A DNA stretch of 64,000 bases from JBGSPQ01 sp964346765 (GTDB lineage Bacteria > Patescibacteriota > Gracilibacteria > UBA1369): positions 1 to 64,000 of the forward strand of contig CAYFWB010000008.1 in assembly GCA_964346765.1 (NCBI GenBank). Reading direction: 5' to 3'. Positions 7,673-16,575 of the stretch are shown piece after piece; the first letter of the stretch is position 1, and each line of letters starts with the position of its first letter. The notes under the pieces were generated by a model that saw only the letters and a list, made by a program, of their open reading frames with translations, was not told the DNA's origin and made no database searches. The translations under genes and the position numbers were made by a program.

Positions 7673-8844
7673 TGATCATTGCAATAGACCTCAGAGCACT
7701 TTCCAGCGGCAACCACAGTGGAGTTGAGATCTACATTGAGTATCTCCTGAAAAACATATTATCAATAGATAAGGTCAACAAATATATTCTATTTATGAGC
7801 GGTTATAAATTGAGCGAACATACTTTAATTGATTATATTAAAAAACATTACGCGAATATTTTTTTTGTTCACGCAAAATACCCTAACAAGCTATTCAATC
7901 TTACTTTTTCAAAATTCAGATACCCCAAAATCGATCTACTGATACACAAAAAGACAGGGTTACAACCTGACATTTTTTTTGTACCTGACATAAGACCGGC
8001 CCCCATAAGCAAAAAATGCAAAAAAATTATTACCATTCACGATCTTGCTTATAAGCATTTCCCCAAATTTTTCAGTCTCAAAAGCAAAATTTGGTATAAA
8101 TATATAAATCCCCTTAAAGAAATAAAAGAAGCCGATCACATTATATCAATTTCCAATAACACAAAGCAGGACCTCTGCGAAACATATAAAGTTGCTCAAA
8201 ATAAAAGTACCGTCATATATCAGGGGGTGGAAAAAAGTTTCGGTAATAACATGGATTCAAATTATCTGAACAAAATTAAAAACAAATACGAATTACCAGC
8301 AAAATATTTCCTTTACTTAGCGACACTAGAACCCCGCAAGAATATCTACAATCTGCTTAAAGCGTTTACTGACTTCCAACGAAATAATACCGAATATTAT
8401 TTACTAATCTGCGGCAAAGAGAATAAAAAAATATTTCAATCAGTCAAGATACCATCCCACTTGAACATAATAACAACCGGTTTTATTCCCGAGGAAGATA
8501 AACCCGGTATCTTCAACCTGGCCCGGGCATTCATTTACCCCTCATTTTTTGAAGGATTCGGTTTGCCACTATTGGAATCGATGAAATGCAAAACTCCGAT
8601 AATAACAAGCAATACCAGCTCCATGCCCGAAGTTGTCATAGACAGTGCTCTTTTAATAGACCCTAACAGTCCGCATTCAATAAGAGCTGCAATGGAATTA
8701 ATAATCAAACCCTCCGTTAAAGAGCAACTGTTAAAAAAAATGAATCAACGAATAAAAAAGTTTTCATGGCAATATACAGCCGAAAATACTTTAAGGCTTT
8801 TTGAAACTACTTTTGACGCTGAGTATAATCCCGGACAAAAATAG
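7672..8844 (+). CDS. Glycosyltransferase family 4
   Basis: Second GT-B glycosyltransferase of the cluster. The N-terminus MIIAIDLRALSSGNHSGVE, the middle YLATLEPRKNIYNLLKAF and the C-terminal FFEGFGLPLLESMKC donor-binding block define the family and resemble mannosyltransferase-type GT4 enzymes. It starts inside the previous stop (TAATG). The last 38 bases overlap the end of the convergent AI-2E family gene, leaving no room for a terminator between them. Confidence 0.9.
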   Translation: MIIAIDLRALSSGNHSGVEIYIEYLLKNILSIDKVNKYILFMSGYKLSEHTLIDYIKKHYANIFFVHAKYPNKLFNLTFSKFRYPKIDLLIHKKTGLQPDIFFVPDIRPAPISKKCKKIITIHDLAYKHFPKFFSLKSKIWYKYINPLKEIKEADHIISISNNTKQDLCETYKVAQNKSTVIYQGVEKSFGNNMDSNYLNKIKNKYELPAKYFLYLATLEPRKNIYNLLKAFTDFQRNNTEYYLLICGKENKKIFQSVKIPSHLNIITTGFIPEEDKPGIFNLARAFIYPSFFEGFGLPLLESMKCKTPIITSNTSSMPEVVIDSALLIDPNSPHSIRAAMELIIKPSVKEQLLKKMNQRIKKFSWQYTAENTLRLFETTFDAEYNPGQK

Positions 8845-9988
8845 CGACAGTCGTAGCAATCGGAATAGAGAACACCAAACCGATAACATCCAAATAGCGA
8901 TACCCAACCATCATCGCGAAAATAATAATAATCGGACTCAAACCCACGGCCTTGTTCATTATTTTCGGCACCAAAATATTGTTTTCTACCTGCTGTATCG
9001 CCAGATAGTAAATAGACATCCATACAGATAAAGCCGGAGATTGATTAAGTACAATGGGAAAAGTTATCAACCAGGCAATGAACCTGCCAACGACAGGAAT
9101 AACCATCGATATACCGGCAATTAACGATAACGTTAAAGCATAATCCACACCCATAACTGCCAACCCTACATAACTGAAGACCCCCGCCACAATGGAAACG
9201 AGTAGCTGTCCTCTTAACCACAAACCCACCTGATCCTTAACATCCTCAATTTTCTGGGAAATATATTTAGCGTGTCTGGATGGAAAAATCGATCGAAAAA
9301 AATTATCGATCGAAGCCTCTTCAACCGTCATAAAGAAAGTCAACGTTAATACGATAATAAGATTAAACAGGCCTATTGAAATATTTAACAATTGATCTCT
9401 GATAAAATCAAACGCGTGCTGTAATTGGGAAGCGGCGGACTGAACATCAAAGGTTTGAAAAAACTGATCGATATAAGGTTGTAAAGATGACGAAATGGAA
9501 ATTGACATTACACCATCTTTATTTAAATCAGCCACCCACTCTCCAACGCTGTAAGCAATACCCGAAACCTGCACATAAACCAGACTTACAACGTTACTTA
9601 TAAACAGTCCCAATAAGAAAAAAAGAACGATGTAAATAATTATCATACTTAACGACCTCGGAACTCGAAATTCCTGAAATTTGTCAACTACCGGATCCAA
9701 CGCGGCCGCAAGCAAAAACGAAATAAAAAAAATTAGCAAAATGCCGCTAATATCCTGAATAAATGTAAAAAGTGTTAACAACAATAAAACCACAATTGTA
9801 ACCCTGGCAACTTTTCCAAGAGTCATATCAATTGTAACCTCGTCCGCGCTACTTTTCGGTACAGTTTCCAAAAGCGCCCGTTTTGGTTTTTTAATATCAT
9901 CATTAGAGCCTCCCAACAAAGACCTACTCAAACCTGCTGACCAATTCAGAACATGCCTCCACCATTTAGAACCAGTATTTTTAGACAT
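8807..9988 (-). CDS. AI-2E/PerM family transporter
   Basis: Polytopic membrane protein of 393 residues with the PF01594 pattern: paired N-terminal helices, a soluble amphipathic region (about 140-200) and the C-terminal block GVDYALTLSLIAGISMVIPVVG followed by NNILVPKIMNKAVGLSP. Family members have been linked to export of AI-2 or Na+/H+ antiport, so the substrate is unknown. It starts three bases after the VirB2/TrbC-like gene stop and is probably cotranscribed with it. Its 3-prime end overlaps the GT4 gene by 38 bases. Confidence 0.9.
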   Translation of the reverse strand: MSKNTGSKWWRHVLNWSAGLSRSLLGGSNDDIKKPKRALLETVPKSSADEVTIDMTLGKVARVTIVVLLLLTLFTFIQDISGILLIFFISFLLAAALDPVVDKFQEFRVPRSLSMIIIYIVLFFLLGLFISNVVSLVYVQVSGIAYSVGEWVADLNKDGVMSISISSSLQPYIDQFFQTFDVQSAASQLQHAFDFIRDQLLNISIGLFNLIIVLTLTFFMTVEEASIDNFFRSIFPSRHAKYISQKIEDVKDQVGLWLRGQLLVSIVAGVFSYVGLAVMGVDYALTLSLIAGISMVIPVVGRFIAWLITFPIVLNQSPALSVWMSIYYLAIQQVENNILVPKIMNKAVGLSPIIIIFAMMVGYRYLDVIGLVFSIPIATTVAIFVRDYTQRQK

Positions 9989-9991
9989 AAA

Positions 9992-10459
9992 TTAGCTTGT
10001 TACCGCTGTTAAAACTACCTGAACAATTACCCATGAAAGTATTGCCACCCACATGCCTATTAAAGCATGCATTATTGTATTTTTCCCCTTTTCTTTTTGA
10101 TCCATAATGCCTCCGTAAATATAATTATACCCACCGATAACAATAAATAAAACGGCAATAATACCACTCAATCCCAATAAAAAATTAGCTATATAAGTCA
10201 CAAAATAAGGAAGCAACGCAAAAGAAATTCTTCCTGTCCTAATACCGCAAGCGAGTATATTTTGTTTCCCCTGCGTGCTTAATTCGCTAAAATACTCTTC
10301 CCTGTCCTTCTTAATCTCATACACATCAAGCATTTTATTACAATCTGTGTCATTAATTCCCTCTGCTGCCTGTGGCAATATAGTAAACTGCGCGTAAGCC
10401 GTATTCACCGTTACCGCGAGCAACATAAAAATTATAAATCCTCTTAAAAAATTCCACAT
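9992..10459 (-). CDS. VirB2/TrbC-like small membrane protein (putative T4SS pilin-like)
   Basis: The first 23 residues form a signal peptide-like segment ending in AYA. After a roughly 70-residue soluble part with two Cys come two hydrophobic helices joined by a short polar loop (IGGYNYIYGGIMDQKEKGKNTIMHALIG), the hallmark of VirB2/TrbC-type pilins in CPR genomes. A large T4SS-type ATPase lies at 45.9-48.6 kb, but no other secretion genes are adjacent. A role in pili or conjugation-like transfer is inferred; it may simply be a family-like membrane protein. Confidence 0.6.
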   Translation of the reverse strand: MWNFLRGFIIFMLLAVTVNTAYAQFTILPQAAEGINDTDCNKMLDVYEIKKDREEYFSELSTQGKQNILACGIRTGRISFALLPYFVTYIANFLLGLSGIIAVLFIVIGGYNYIYGGIMDQKEKGKNTIMHALIGMWVAILSWVIVQVVLTAVTS

Positions 10460-10517
10460 ATTAGATCAACAAAAAGATATGCAAATTTTAGCAAAAAAAA
10501 ACAGTTTCAACAATCAA

Positions 10518-10546
10518 TTGTACTGTTAGCCCGTAGGTAGTACTAT
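10518..10546 (+). promoter_or_regulatory. Candidate sigma70 promoter of der
   Basis: TTGTAC and TACTAT are separated by exactly 17 bases, and the -10 ends 22 bases before the der ATG. The same TACTAT hexamer occurs in the tRNA-Leu promoter candidate. Confidence 0.5.
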
Positions 10547-10568
10547 AGCCAGGCATAAAAAACCAAAG

Positions 10569-11948
10569 ATGAACGATCAAAAGCAAACAGAGAGAAAAAC
10601 ACCTATAGTCGCCATAGTAGGCCGCCCGAACGTCGGAAAATCAAGCCTATTTAACAGACTCATTAACAAAAGACTGGCCATCACTTCCAATATTTCCGGA
10701 ACAACCAGGGACAGAATCTATCACAGAGCCAAATTCAATAATGTGACAGTTGTATTGGTAGACACCGGCGGACTGGAATACGGGAAAAAAGAAAATATTG
10801 AAGCTAATGTTCAAATCCAAGTGGATCTTGCGATAAACGAAGCGGATATAATAATTTTTATAGTCGACGCTAAAGAAGGTTTAACAATTGAAGACTACGA
10901 AGCTGCCAAAAAACTAAGAAAATATAACAAAAAAACAATTTTCGTTGCAAATAAAACCGACACAAAAGCATCCCACGAACAATACGGAAAACTGCTAACA
11001 CTGGGATTCGGCGAACCTGTTGAAATTTCAGCATATCATAATATCAATGTTTCAACGGTAGTAGATGAGGCAACTGATAAACTTACCGAATTAGGATTCC
11101 GGCAAATCCAAGGTAAAGAAAATGAACAAATGAAGGATACACTTAACATTTGTATTTTAGGAAAACCAAACGTTGGAAAATCCTCAATTGTAAATGCTCT
11201 GCTGGGCAAAGAAAAAGTGATAGTTTCAGACATACCCGGCACAACAAGAGACGCAATCGACACGGAACTTGAGTGGAATGATCAAAAATTCAATTTAATC
11301 GATACGGCAGGCCTAAGAAGAAGGGGAAAAATTGAAAGGGGACTAGAAAAACTAAGTTCTTTCAGGTCTCTGGACGCGATAGAAAGATCCGATATTGCAT
11401 GCCTTATTCTGGATTACGCGGAAGGAATAAGAAAACAAGATCAACATATATCTTCATACGTTTTGGAAGCCGGCAAAGGGATGATCCTTATTGTAAACAA
11501 AACCGACCTTATGGAAGACCGTGAACATGACGAACGACGAATGATTAATATATTACGTAGGCGATTTGATTTCCTTCCATGGGCTCCCGTACTGTTTGTG
11601 TCGGCAATGAAGCGCTCCAACATCGATAAAATACTTGAACTTTCCAGACAAATTCATAAAGAAAGGTTCAAAAAAATAGATCAAGAAGATTTGATTGCCT
11701 TCATGAAAGAAGTCACATATAAACACCTACCCCCGGCAATGGGCAACAGACTGCCGAAATTTTACTCCATGATACAAGACGGAGTAAACCCGCCGTCATT
11801 TATATATTGGGTAAACAACCCGGGATCAATTCATTTTTCTTATAGAAGATATTTAGAAAATGAACTAAGAAAAAAATATGGATTTAATGGCACGTCAATT
11901 AAGCTTTATTTCAAAGAAAAAAAACAAAGAAAGCGAAAAACAAGATAG
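10569..11948 (+). CDS. der: Ribosome-assembly GTPase Der (EngA)
   Basis: Tandem GTPase needed for 50S subunit maturation. Two complete G domains are visible, each with P-loop and downstream motifs: GRPNVGKSS with DTGG and NKTD in the first, GKPNVGKSS with DTAGLRRRGK and NKTD in the second. A C-terminal KH-like domain (about 360-450) follows. Its 459 residues match the family. No Shine-Dalgarno precedes the ATG. It is monocistronic between a plausible promoter and a convergent gene starting 10 bases after its stop. Confidence 0.97.
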   Translation: MNDQKQTERKTPIVAIVGRPNVGKSSLFNRLINKRLAITSNISGTTRDRIYHRAKFNNVTVVLVDTGGLEYGKKENIEANVQIQVDLAINEADIIIFIVDAKEGLTIEDYEAAKKLRKYNKKTIFVANKTDTKASHEQYGKLLTLGFGEPVEISAYHNINVSTVVDEATDKLTELGFRQIQGKENEQMKDTLNICILGKPNVGKSSIVNALLGKEKVIVSDIPGTTRDAIDTELEWNDQKFNLIDTAGLRRRGKIERGLEKLSSFRSLDAIERSDIACLILDYAEGIRKQDQHISSYVLEAGKGMILIVNKTDLMEDREHDERRMINILRRRFDFLPWAPVLFVSAMKRSNIDKILELSRQIHKERFKKIDQEDLIAFMKEVTYKHLPPAMGNRLPKFYSMIQDGVNPPSFIYWVNNPGSIHFSYRRYLENELRKKYGFNGTSIKLYFKEKKQRKRKTR

Positions 11949-11958
11949 AAAGATAGAT

Positions 11959-12891
11959 TCAACTATTTAATAAGGCAAGATAACGTTCCTTAAAAGACCT
12001 GTTGTAATGATTTTTCATATCCTTATTATGAAATTTAAGCATTCTATCATTAATCACAATTCCATGATTATCCGGTAACAAAGACAGTCTTTTTTCAAAT
12101 CTTTTTTTATGCATCAAAAGAAGCCGGGACTCTATAAAATCACCTATTTTTCCCTTTAACAAATACTCTATCGGACTAACGTTATGATCCTTTTCTTTGT
12201 TACTCTCAATTTCAGTATATTTTTTTTGACCAAAAAACTTTAACAATTCCACATTTTGCTCCATCAATTTTTCGAAAAAATGCGCGCCAAAAACAGGTCT
12301 TAATGTATAAACCCAATATGAAAGATAAACGTCTATTTTTTCCGACCTGATCCCGGTCAAGTCTAATCCATCCAAACCCACAAAAAAGCTTAGACAAAAC
12401 CTCCCGGCAATTTTCTTATGATGCCTTCTTAATCCTAACACATGAAATAACATGGTTGACAAGACTCGCGCTATATTTACCCTTTTTTTATCCGTTATAA
12501 TAAATACATCGATATCACTTTCCTTATCAGGATTATTAAGAGCCAAAGTATTGCATACGGCAACTGCCCTAATGAAAGGGACATATTTCAATAAAGGAAC
12601 ATATTTCTTAACTATTACCCAATACTTATCCGCGGTCGCCTTATTGCTTTTTCTTAATTGAACAATCGATTCTCTACCTTTAATAAAATAATAACCTTTA
12701 TCATTTGAAATCTTATTATTAGAACTAAAAACTTTATTTAAGTCCGAAAAACTAGTTCGTGTCGACATAGACAGCCTAAGTAATTCCTCCTTAGTTAGCG
12801 GAAAATCAAAAACGTCAAAAAAAGCTACTACCGCCTTTACTGCGTCTTCAAGATTCCTTGGAGGAAAACTGTTTTCATATATTTTAGGCAT
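11959..12891 (-). CDS. Nucleotidyltransferase-fold protein of unknown function
   Basis: The region NTLALNNPDKESDIDVFIIT has the polymerase-beta-type nucleotidyltransferase signature, with an SDID metal-binding pair and hydrophobic strand. An N-terminal winged-helix-like part (DVFDFPLTKEELLRLSM) precedes it, and the C-terminal half is helical and basic. The ORF can be extended to 12942, but the MPK start at 12891 gives a conventional N-terminus and less overlap with the uvrC promoter region. I cannot name a substrate. It is divergent from uvrC and convergent with der. Confidence 0.55.
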   Translation of the reverse strand: MPKIYENSFPPRNLEDAVKAVVAFFDVFDFPLTKEELLRLSMSTRTSFSDLNKVFSSNNKISNDKGYYFIKGRESIVQLRKSNKATADKYWVIVKKYVPLLKYVPFIRAVAVCNTLALNNPDKESDIDVFIITDKKRVNIARVLSTMLFHVLGLRRHHKKIAGRFCLSFFVGLDGLDLTGIRSEKIDVYLSYWVYTLRPVFGAHFFEKLMEQNVELLKFFGQKKYTEIESNKEKDHNVSPIEYLLKGKIGDFIESRLLLMHKKRFEKRLSLLPDNHGIVINDRMLKFHNKDMKNHYNRSFKERYLALLNS

Positions 12892-12947
12892 GAACATTGC
12901 AAAAAAACAGTTAAAATGTATATGATTCAATCGCAAATGCAAATTTT

Positions 12948-15251
12948 ATGAATGAAAAAAAAACCAATTCAAAAAGCCAACTGAAAAAATATCTTGACCA
13001 CATACTTAAAAATATTCCCAATAAGCCGGGGGTTTATCAATTTTCAGACCAATCAGGGAAGACAATTTATGTAGGTAAAGCGGTAAATCTAAAAAAAAGA
13101 GTCAACAGCTATTTTAAGGGTAAAAAAGAAAAGTCCACCAAAACAGCCAAAATGATATCACAAATCAAAGATATCAAATACACAGTTGTCGGCAGTGAAC
13201 TTGAAGCCATAATGCTGGAAACAAATTTAATCAAAGAGCTTCACCCAAAATACAATATTTTAATGAAAGACGATAAAAATTTTGTCTATATTAAAATAAC
13301 CGTTAATGAAGATTATCCCAGAATTATAATCACTCGAAAAGTAGAAAAAGATAAAGCCCGCTATTTTGGACCAAAAACAGCTCAACACAAAGTTAAAAAA
13401 ATACTCAAACTGCTAAAAAAAATCTTCCCTTACAGACACTGCAATCTTAATATCGAACACAAAGGACAAAACAAGAACAACTTGGCGGTCAGTGACGTTA
13501 ACGTCAGCAAAGCCAGCATAAAATATCCTTGCATAGATTACCACATTAAAAGATGCGTCGCTCCATGTATTGGACTGGTTAAACCAGAAGAATACAAAAA
13601 AATAATTAACAACATTATAGATTTCCTAGAAGGACGACATGAACGGATTATAAAAGACTTAAAACAACAAATGGAAAAAGCGGCCTCCGAAAAAAAATTT
13701 GAACTGGCCGCCTCAATCAGAGACAAGTTACTATCCATTGAAGAAATTTCAGAAAAACAACAGATAACCACACCCGACCAAACCGACATAGATGTTATTA
13801 ATTATGTAATCACAGGGAACAAGGCTTTTTTCAACCTCTTTCAAATAAGGAACGGCAAACTTATCAATCAAGAGAACTTTCAATTATTTCAAAAAGAAAC
13901 CGAATTTATAAATAACGAACAACGCCTGCTTCAAAATTTTATCCAGCAATATTACCAAAAAGCAACTGATCTCCCTTCTGAAATACTGCTACCGCGTCAA
14001 ATTGAAGAAATCCATAATATCGAAAAATGGCTTAGTGAAGCAAAAGGAAGAAAAGTTCATTTACTTATCCCCCATAAAGGACGCAAAAAAGAATTACTTG
14101 ATCTAAGTCTGCAAAACTCAAAAAATTATGCCAAATTGACAGAAATCAAATGGCAGGGTCATTTAAGTTCAGAGCGTGAAAAGGCGATTAATGAAATATC
14201 GAAACTCCTGAATCTTTATAACAAACCAAAACGTCTGGAATGCTATGACATTTCACATATAGGGGGCGAAAAGACAGTCGCTTCCATGGTAGTATTCAAA
14301 GACGGATTCCCGTCAAAAACCGATTACCGTAAATTCAAACTCCGACAAACTATCAAAGGCAAACCCGACGATTACAGTTCGATGGAAGAAGCTCTAACCA
14401 GAAGACTAAAACACCTCAATCCAGCTATAGTATCGGCATCGATTAAAATTCAAAAATTGAAAAAAAAAGACCAAAAGAACCTTCAAAAATACAACAAATC
14501 ACATTCAGACAAAAATGAAACTTTCAAAATCATCAAAAAAGACAAACAAATCGGCACTGTCAAAATCATCCCTAAACAACAAAAAGACAAAGTAATAATT
14601 GAATCTCTAAGTCTGGATGAAACAGAAGAACTACAATTAATATTTAAAAAAATAGCTCAAAAAAACAAAACTAAACGTCTTTATCTTAAAGTCTACGATC
14701 CAGAAATTAAACAGTATGAAAAAATCGGCCTGCAAATTGTCAAAAAAACACCTGAATCAATAAAAATAACTAAAAATCAAAAATTAATGGTTTTTAACTT
14801 GATAAAATATCAATCGGACAACTCGTTCAGCAAAAAACCGGATATAATTATCGTGGACGGAGGAAAGGGGCAGCTTAATGTCGCTGTCAAAGTATTGAAC
14901 AAATTTCATCTTCAAATACCGGTCATATCAATAGCCAAAAAAAAGGAAGAAATTTACCTTCCCGGCAGGTCCAAGCCGGCTCAATATGAAAAGCATACCC
15001 CATTGATACATATGATCCAACACATAAGAGACGAATCCCACAGGTTCGCTGTATCCTACCAACAAAAACTCAAACTCAAATCCAACAAAGAATCATCCCT
15101 TGACCAAATCTACGGAGTGGGGGAAACAACAAAACTAAAATTACTAAAACACTTCGGTTCGCTTGAACAGATCAAGTCTGCCACAATGCACGAGCTGGAA
15201 CAGATCGTGGGCAAAAAAAACGCGCTTTTGATTAAAAAAAATTTACTATAA
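12948..15251 (+). CDS. uvrC: Excinuclease ABC subunit C with inserted GNAT-like domain
   Basis: Dual-incision nuclease of nucleotide excision repair. Order: GIY-YIG nuclease (about 22-100, PGVYQF and YVGKAVNLKKR), Cys-rich region (C165, C195, C203, C207), UVR motif (about 232-266), RNase H-like endonuclease beginning YDISHIGGEKTVAS (433-446), then IIIVDGGKGQL (633-643), and C-terminal HhH (YGVGETTKLKLLKHFGS). The protein is 767 residues against about 610 in E. coli. Most of the excess is an insertion at about 490-628 between TRRLKH and the VDGGKGQL strand, where E. coli has only a few residues. The insertion is discussed under findings. The ATG follows a short AT-rich spacer without a Shine-Dalgarno. 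Confidence 0.95.
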   Translation: MNEKKTNSKSQLKKYLDHILKNIPNKPGVYQFSDQSGKTIYVGKAVNLKKRVNSYFKGKKEKSTKTAKMISQIKDIKYTVVGSELEAIMLETNLIKELHPKYNILMKDDKNFVYIKITVNEDYPRIIITRKVEKDKARYFGPKTAQHKVKKILKLLKKIFPYRHCNLNIEHKGQNKNNLAVSDVNVSKASIKYPCIDYHIKRCVAPCIGLVKPEEYKKIINNIIDFLEGRHERIIKDLKQQMEKAASEKKFELAASIRDKLLSIEEISEKQQITTPDQTDIDVINYVITGNKAFFNLFQIRNGKLINQENFQLFQKETEFINNEQRLLQNFIQQYYQKATDLPSEILLPRQIEEIHNIEKWLSEAKGRKVHLLIPHKGRKKELLDLSLQNSKNYAKLTEIKWQGHLSSEREKAINEISKLLNLYNKPKRLECYDISHIGGEKTVASMVVFKDGFPSKTDYRKFKLRQTIKGKPDDYSSMEEALTRRLKHLNPAIVSASIKIQKLKKKDQKNLQKYNKSHSDKNETFKIIKKDKQIGTVKIIPKQQKDKVIIESLSLDETEELQLIFKKIAQKNKTKRLYLKVYDPEIKQYEKIGLQIVKKTPESIKITKNQKLMVFNLIKYQSDNSFSKKPDIIIVDGGKGQLNVAVKVLNKFHLQIPVISIAKKKEEIYLPGRSKPAQYEKHTPLIHMIQHIRDESHRFAVSYQQKLKLKSNKESSLDQIYGVGETTKLKLLKHFGSLEQIKSATMHELEQIVGKKNALLIKKNLL

Positions 15252-15920
15252 ATTAGCTTTATAATCGGGTATAGCGCTAAGTTTACCCGTCTTCTTATAT
15301 TGATCATTAAATTTATCAATCAATTTCATCGCATCATCGTTGTCTTTGGCAATGTAAATATAATCAAAATCAGATGAACTGATCAAACCGTCTTTCAAAG
15401 CATAATCAATAACCCAGTATATTAGTCTTTCCCACATTGTACCTATCAAAATAATGGGCTTATATTTCAATTTTTTAACTTGGACTAATTGCCATGTATA
15501 AAAGAACTCCAGCATTGTGCCTACTCCGCCGGGAGAGATGATAAAAACATGAGACAGGGTTGTAAATGTCTCCAGACGTTCCGCGAAACGATTAAAATGT
15601 TTCTTCAATTCAACATACTCATTAACGTTCTGTTCAAACGCCAATTCTATTTCCAGACCTATGGACTCCGCACGATCCGCTTTATCTCCCGCTGAATGAC
15701 CATAATTTCCCGCTTCCATCAAACCCGGGCCACCGCCCGTAATAACGTCATACCCTTTATTCCCGATTTTCTTTGCAAGATCATAAACCTGCTTATACAC
15801 CTCATCACCTTCCTGAATTCTGGCCGAACCGTAAATAGTTACTCTGAACCTGTCCTTCCTGGCCAACTCCTTTTCTACATCCAATTCTTTAATATTTTTC
15901 ATCTTTTTTTTATGCTCCAT
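15246..15920 (-). CDS. LOG-family (lysine decarboxylase-like) nucleotide-binding protein
   Basis: Rossmann-like protein with both family signatures: GGGPGLMEAGNYG (62-74) and SPGGVGTMLEFF with the PGGxGTxxE motif. Characterised members are cytokinin riboside 5-monophosphate phosphoribohydrolases or act as nucleotide 5-monophosphate nucleosidases. In bacteria the physiological substrate is often unknown. At 224 residues it is typical. Its stop overlaps the uvrC stop by six bases on the opposite strand. Confidence 0.88.
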   Translation of the reverse strand: MEHKKKMKNIKELDVEKELARKDRFRVTIYGSARIQEGDEVYKQVYDLAKKIGNKGYDVITGGGPGLMEAGNYGHSAGDKADRAESIGLEIELAFEQNVNEYVELKKHFNRFAERLETFTTLSHVFIISPGGVGTMLEFFYTWQLVQVKKLKYKPIILIGTMWERLIYWVIDYALKDGLISSSDFDYIYIAKDNDDAMKLIDKFNDQYKKTGKLSAIPDYKANL

Positions 15921-15962
15921 AGTATAATAATTAAATTGTTACTCCATATATTATAACCCATT

Positions 15963-15991
15963 TTGCTAAATAAATAAACTAGTGATATAAT
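15963..15991 (+). promoter_or_regulatory. Sigma70 promoter of the second STAS gene
   Basis: TTGCTA and a perfect TATAAT are separated by exactly 17 bases, and the -10 ends 24 bases before the ATG at 16016. The second STAS gene therefore appears to have its own promoter, separate from the 3.2-5.5 kb module. Confidence 0.6.
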
Positions 15992-16015
15992 AATTTACAG
16001 ATTTTAACAACACTT

Positions 16016-16387
16016 ATGGAATCTGGAGTACTCAATATACTCGACATGGAGTCACCGGACTCAAACACTCTGACTAAAGTAATTAAACCTATTGGAAATC
16101 TTGACGAAAGCAACGTGGATAAACTTTCCAAACAGATTTATACCATTATTGAAAAGCATCCTGACAACCTGAATCTAATTTTCGATTTGACCGAACTGCG
16201 ATATATGAACAGCAAAACGGTAGGATATCTAACAGATTGGTACCAAAGAATAAACGACGGAGGTGGAAAAATAATCATTTCCGGAGCCTCCAACAATATT
16301 CTGGAAATATTGCGCAATATCGGACTTCATGAATTTATCGAAACTTACACAACTTTCGAAGAAGCCAAAAAGCACATTTTCTCTTAA
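16016..16387 (+). CDS. STAS-domain protein (anti-anti-sigma-like), copy 2
   Basis: A 123-residue STAS domain paralogous to the product of 3896-4285. NLDESNVD (28-35) and MNSKTVGYLTDWY (64-76) align without gaps with the first copy, and the N-S-K-[ST] motif at the phosphoacceptor loop is conserved. It is a single-gene unit with its own promoter, next to tRNA-Leu. Separate promoters suggest that the two antagonists receive different inputs while possibly sharing the RsbW-like kinase. That sharing is inferred. Confidence 0.87.
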   Translation: MESGVLNILDMESPDSNTLTKVIKPIGNLDESNVDKLSKQIYTIIEKHPDNLNLIFDLTELRYMNSKTVGYLTDWYQRINDGGGKIIISGASNNILEILRNIGLHEFIETYTTFEEAKKHIFS

Positions 16388-16399
16388 AGCTTATATTTA

Positions 16400-16486
16400 T
16401 GGTGGGCGAGGAGGGACTTGAACCCTCACTCCATTGCTGGAATGCGATTTTGAGTCGCACGCGTCTGCCAGTTCCGCCACTCGCCC
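16400..16486 (-). tRNA. tRNA-Leu (CAA anticodon)
   Basis: Read on the minus strand, the acceptor stem GGGCGAG pairs with CTCGCCC, the anticodon stem TGCGA/TCGCA closes the loop CTCAAAA (anticodon CAA, decoding UUG), a long variable arm marks a class II tRNA, and the T-arm is GAGGG-TTCAAGT-CCCTC. The CCA end is encoded. The gene is complete at 87 bases including CCA. Confidence 0.97.
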
Positions 16487-16507
16487 GATTGGTTGGTTGC
16501 AAAAAGT

Positions 16508-16536
16508 ATAGTACGAATCCATAATGTCAAAGTCAA
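16508..16536 (-). promoter_or_regulatory. Candidate promoter of tRNA-Leu
   Basis: On the minus strand TTGACT and TACTAT are 17 bases apart, and the -10 ends about 21 bases before the mature tRNA 5-prime end. A second TTGACA and a TATACT overlap this region with poorer spacing. Confidence 0.4.
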
Positions 16537-16560
16537 TCTTAACAACACTAAATTAGATTG

Positions 16561-16569
16561 TGATATACT
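16561..16569 (+). promoter_or_regulatory. Extended -10 element of obg, possibly leaderless
   Basis: TGATATACT fits the extended -10 form TGnTATAAT and lies only six bases before the obg ATG. If used, transcription would begin at or next to the start codon. No convincing -35 is visible. Confidence 0.4.
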
Positions 16570-16575
16570 AAACTC

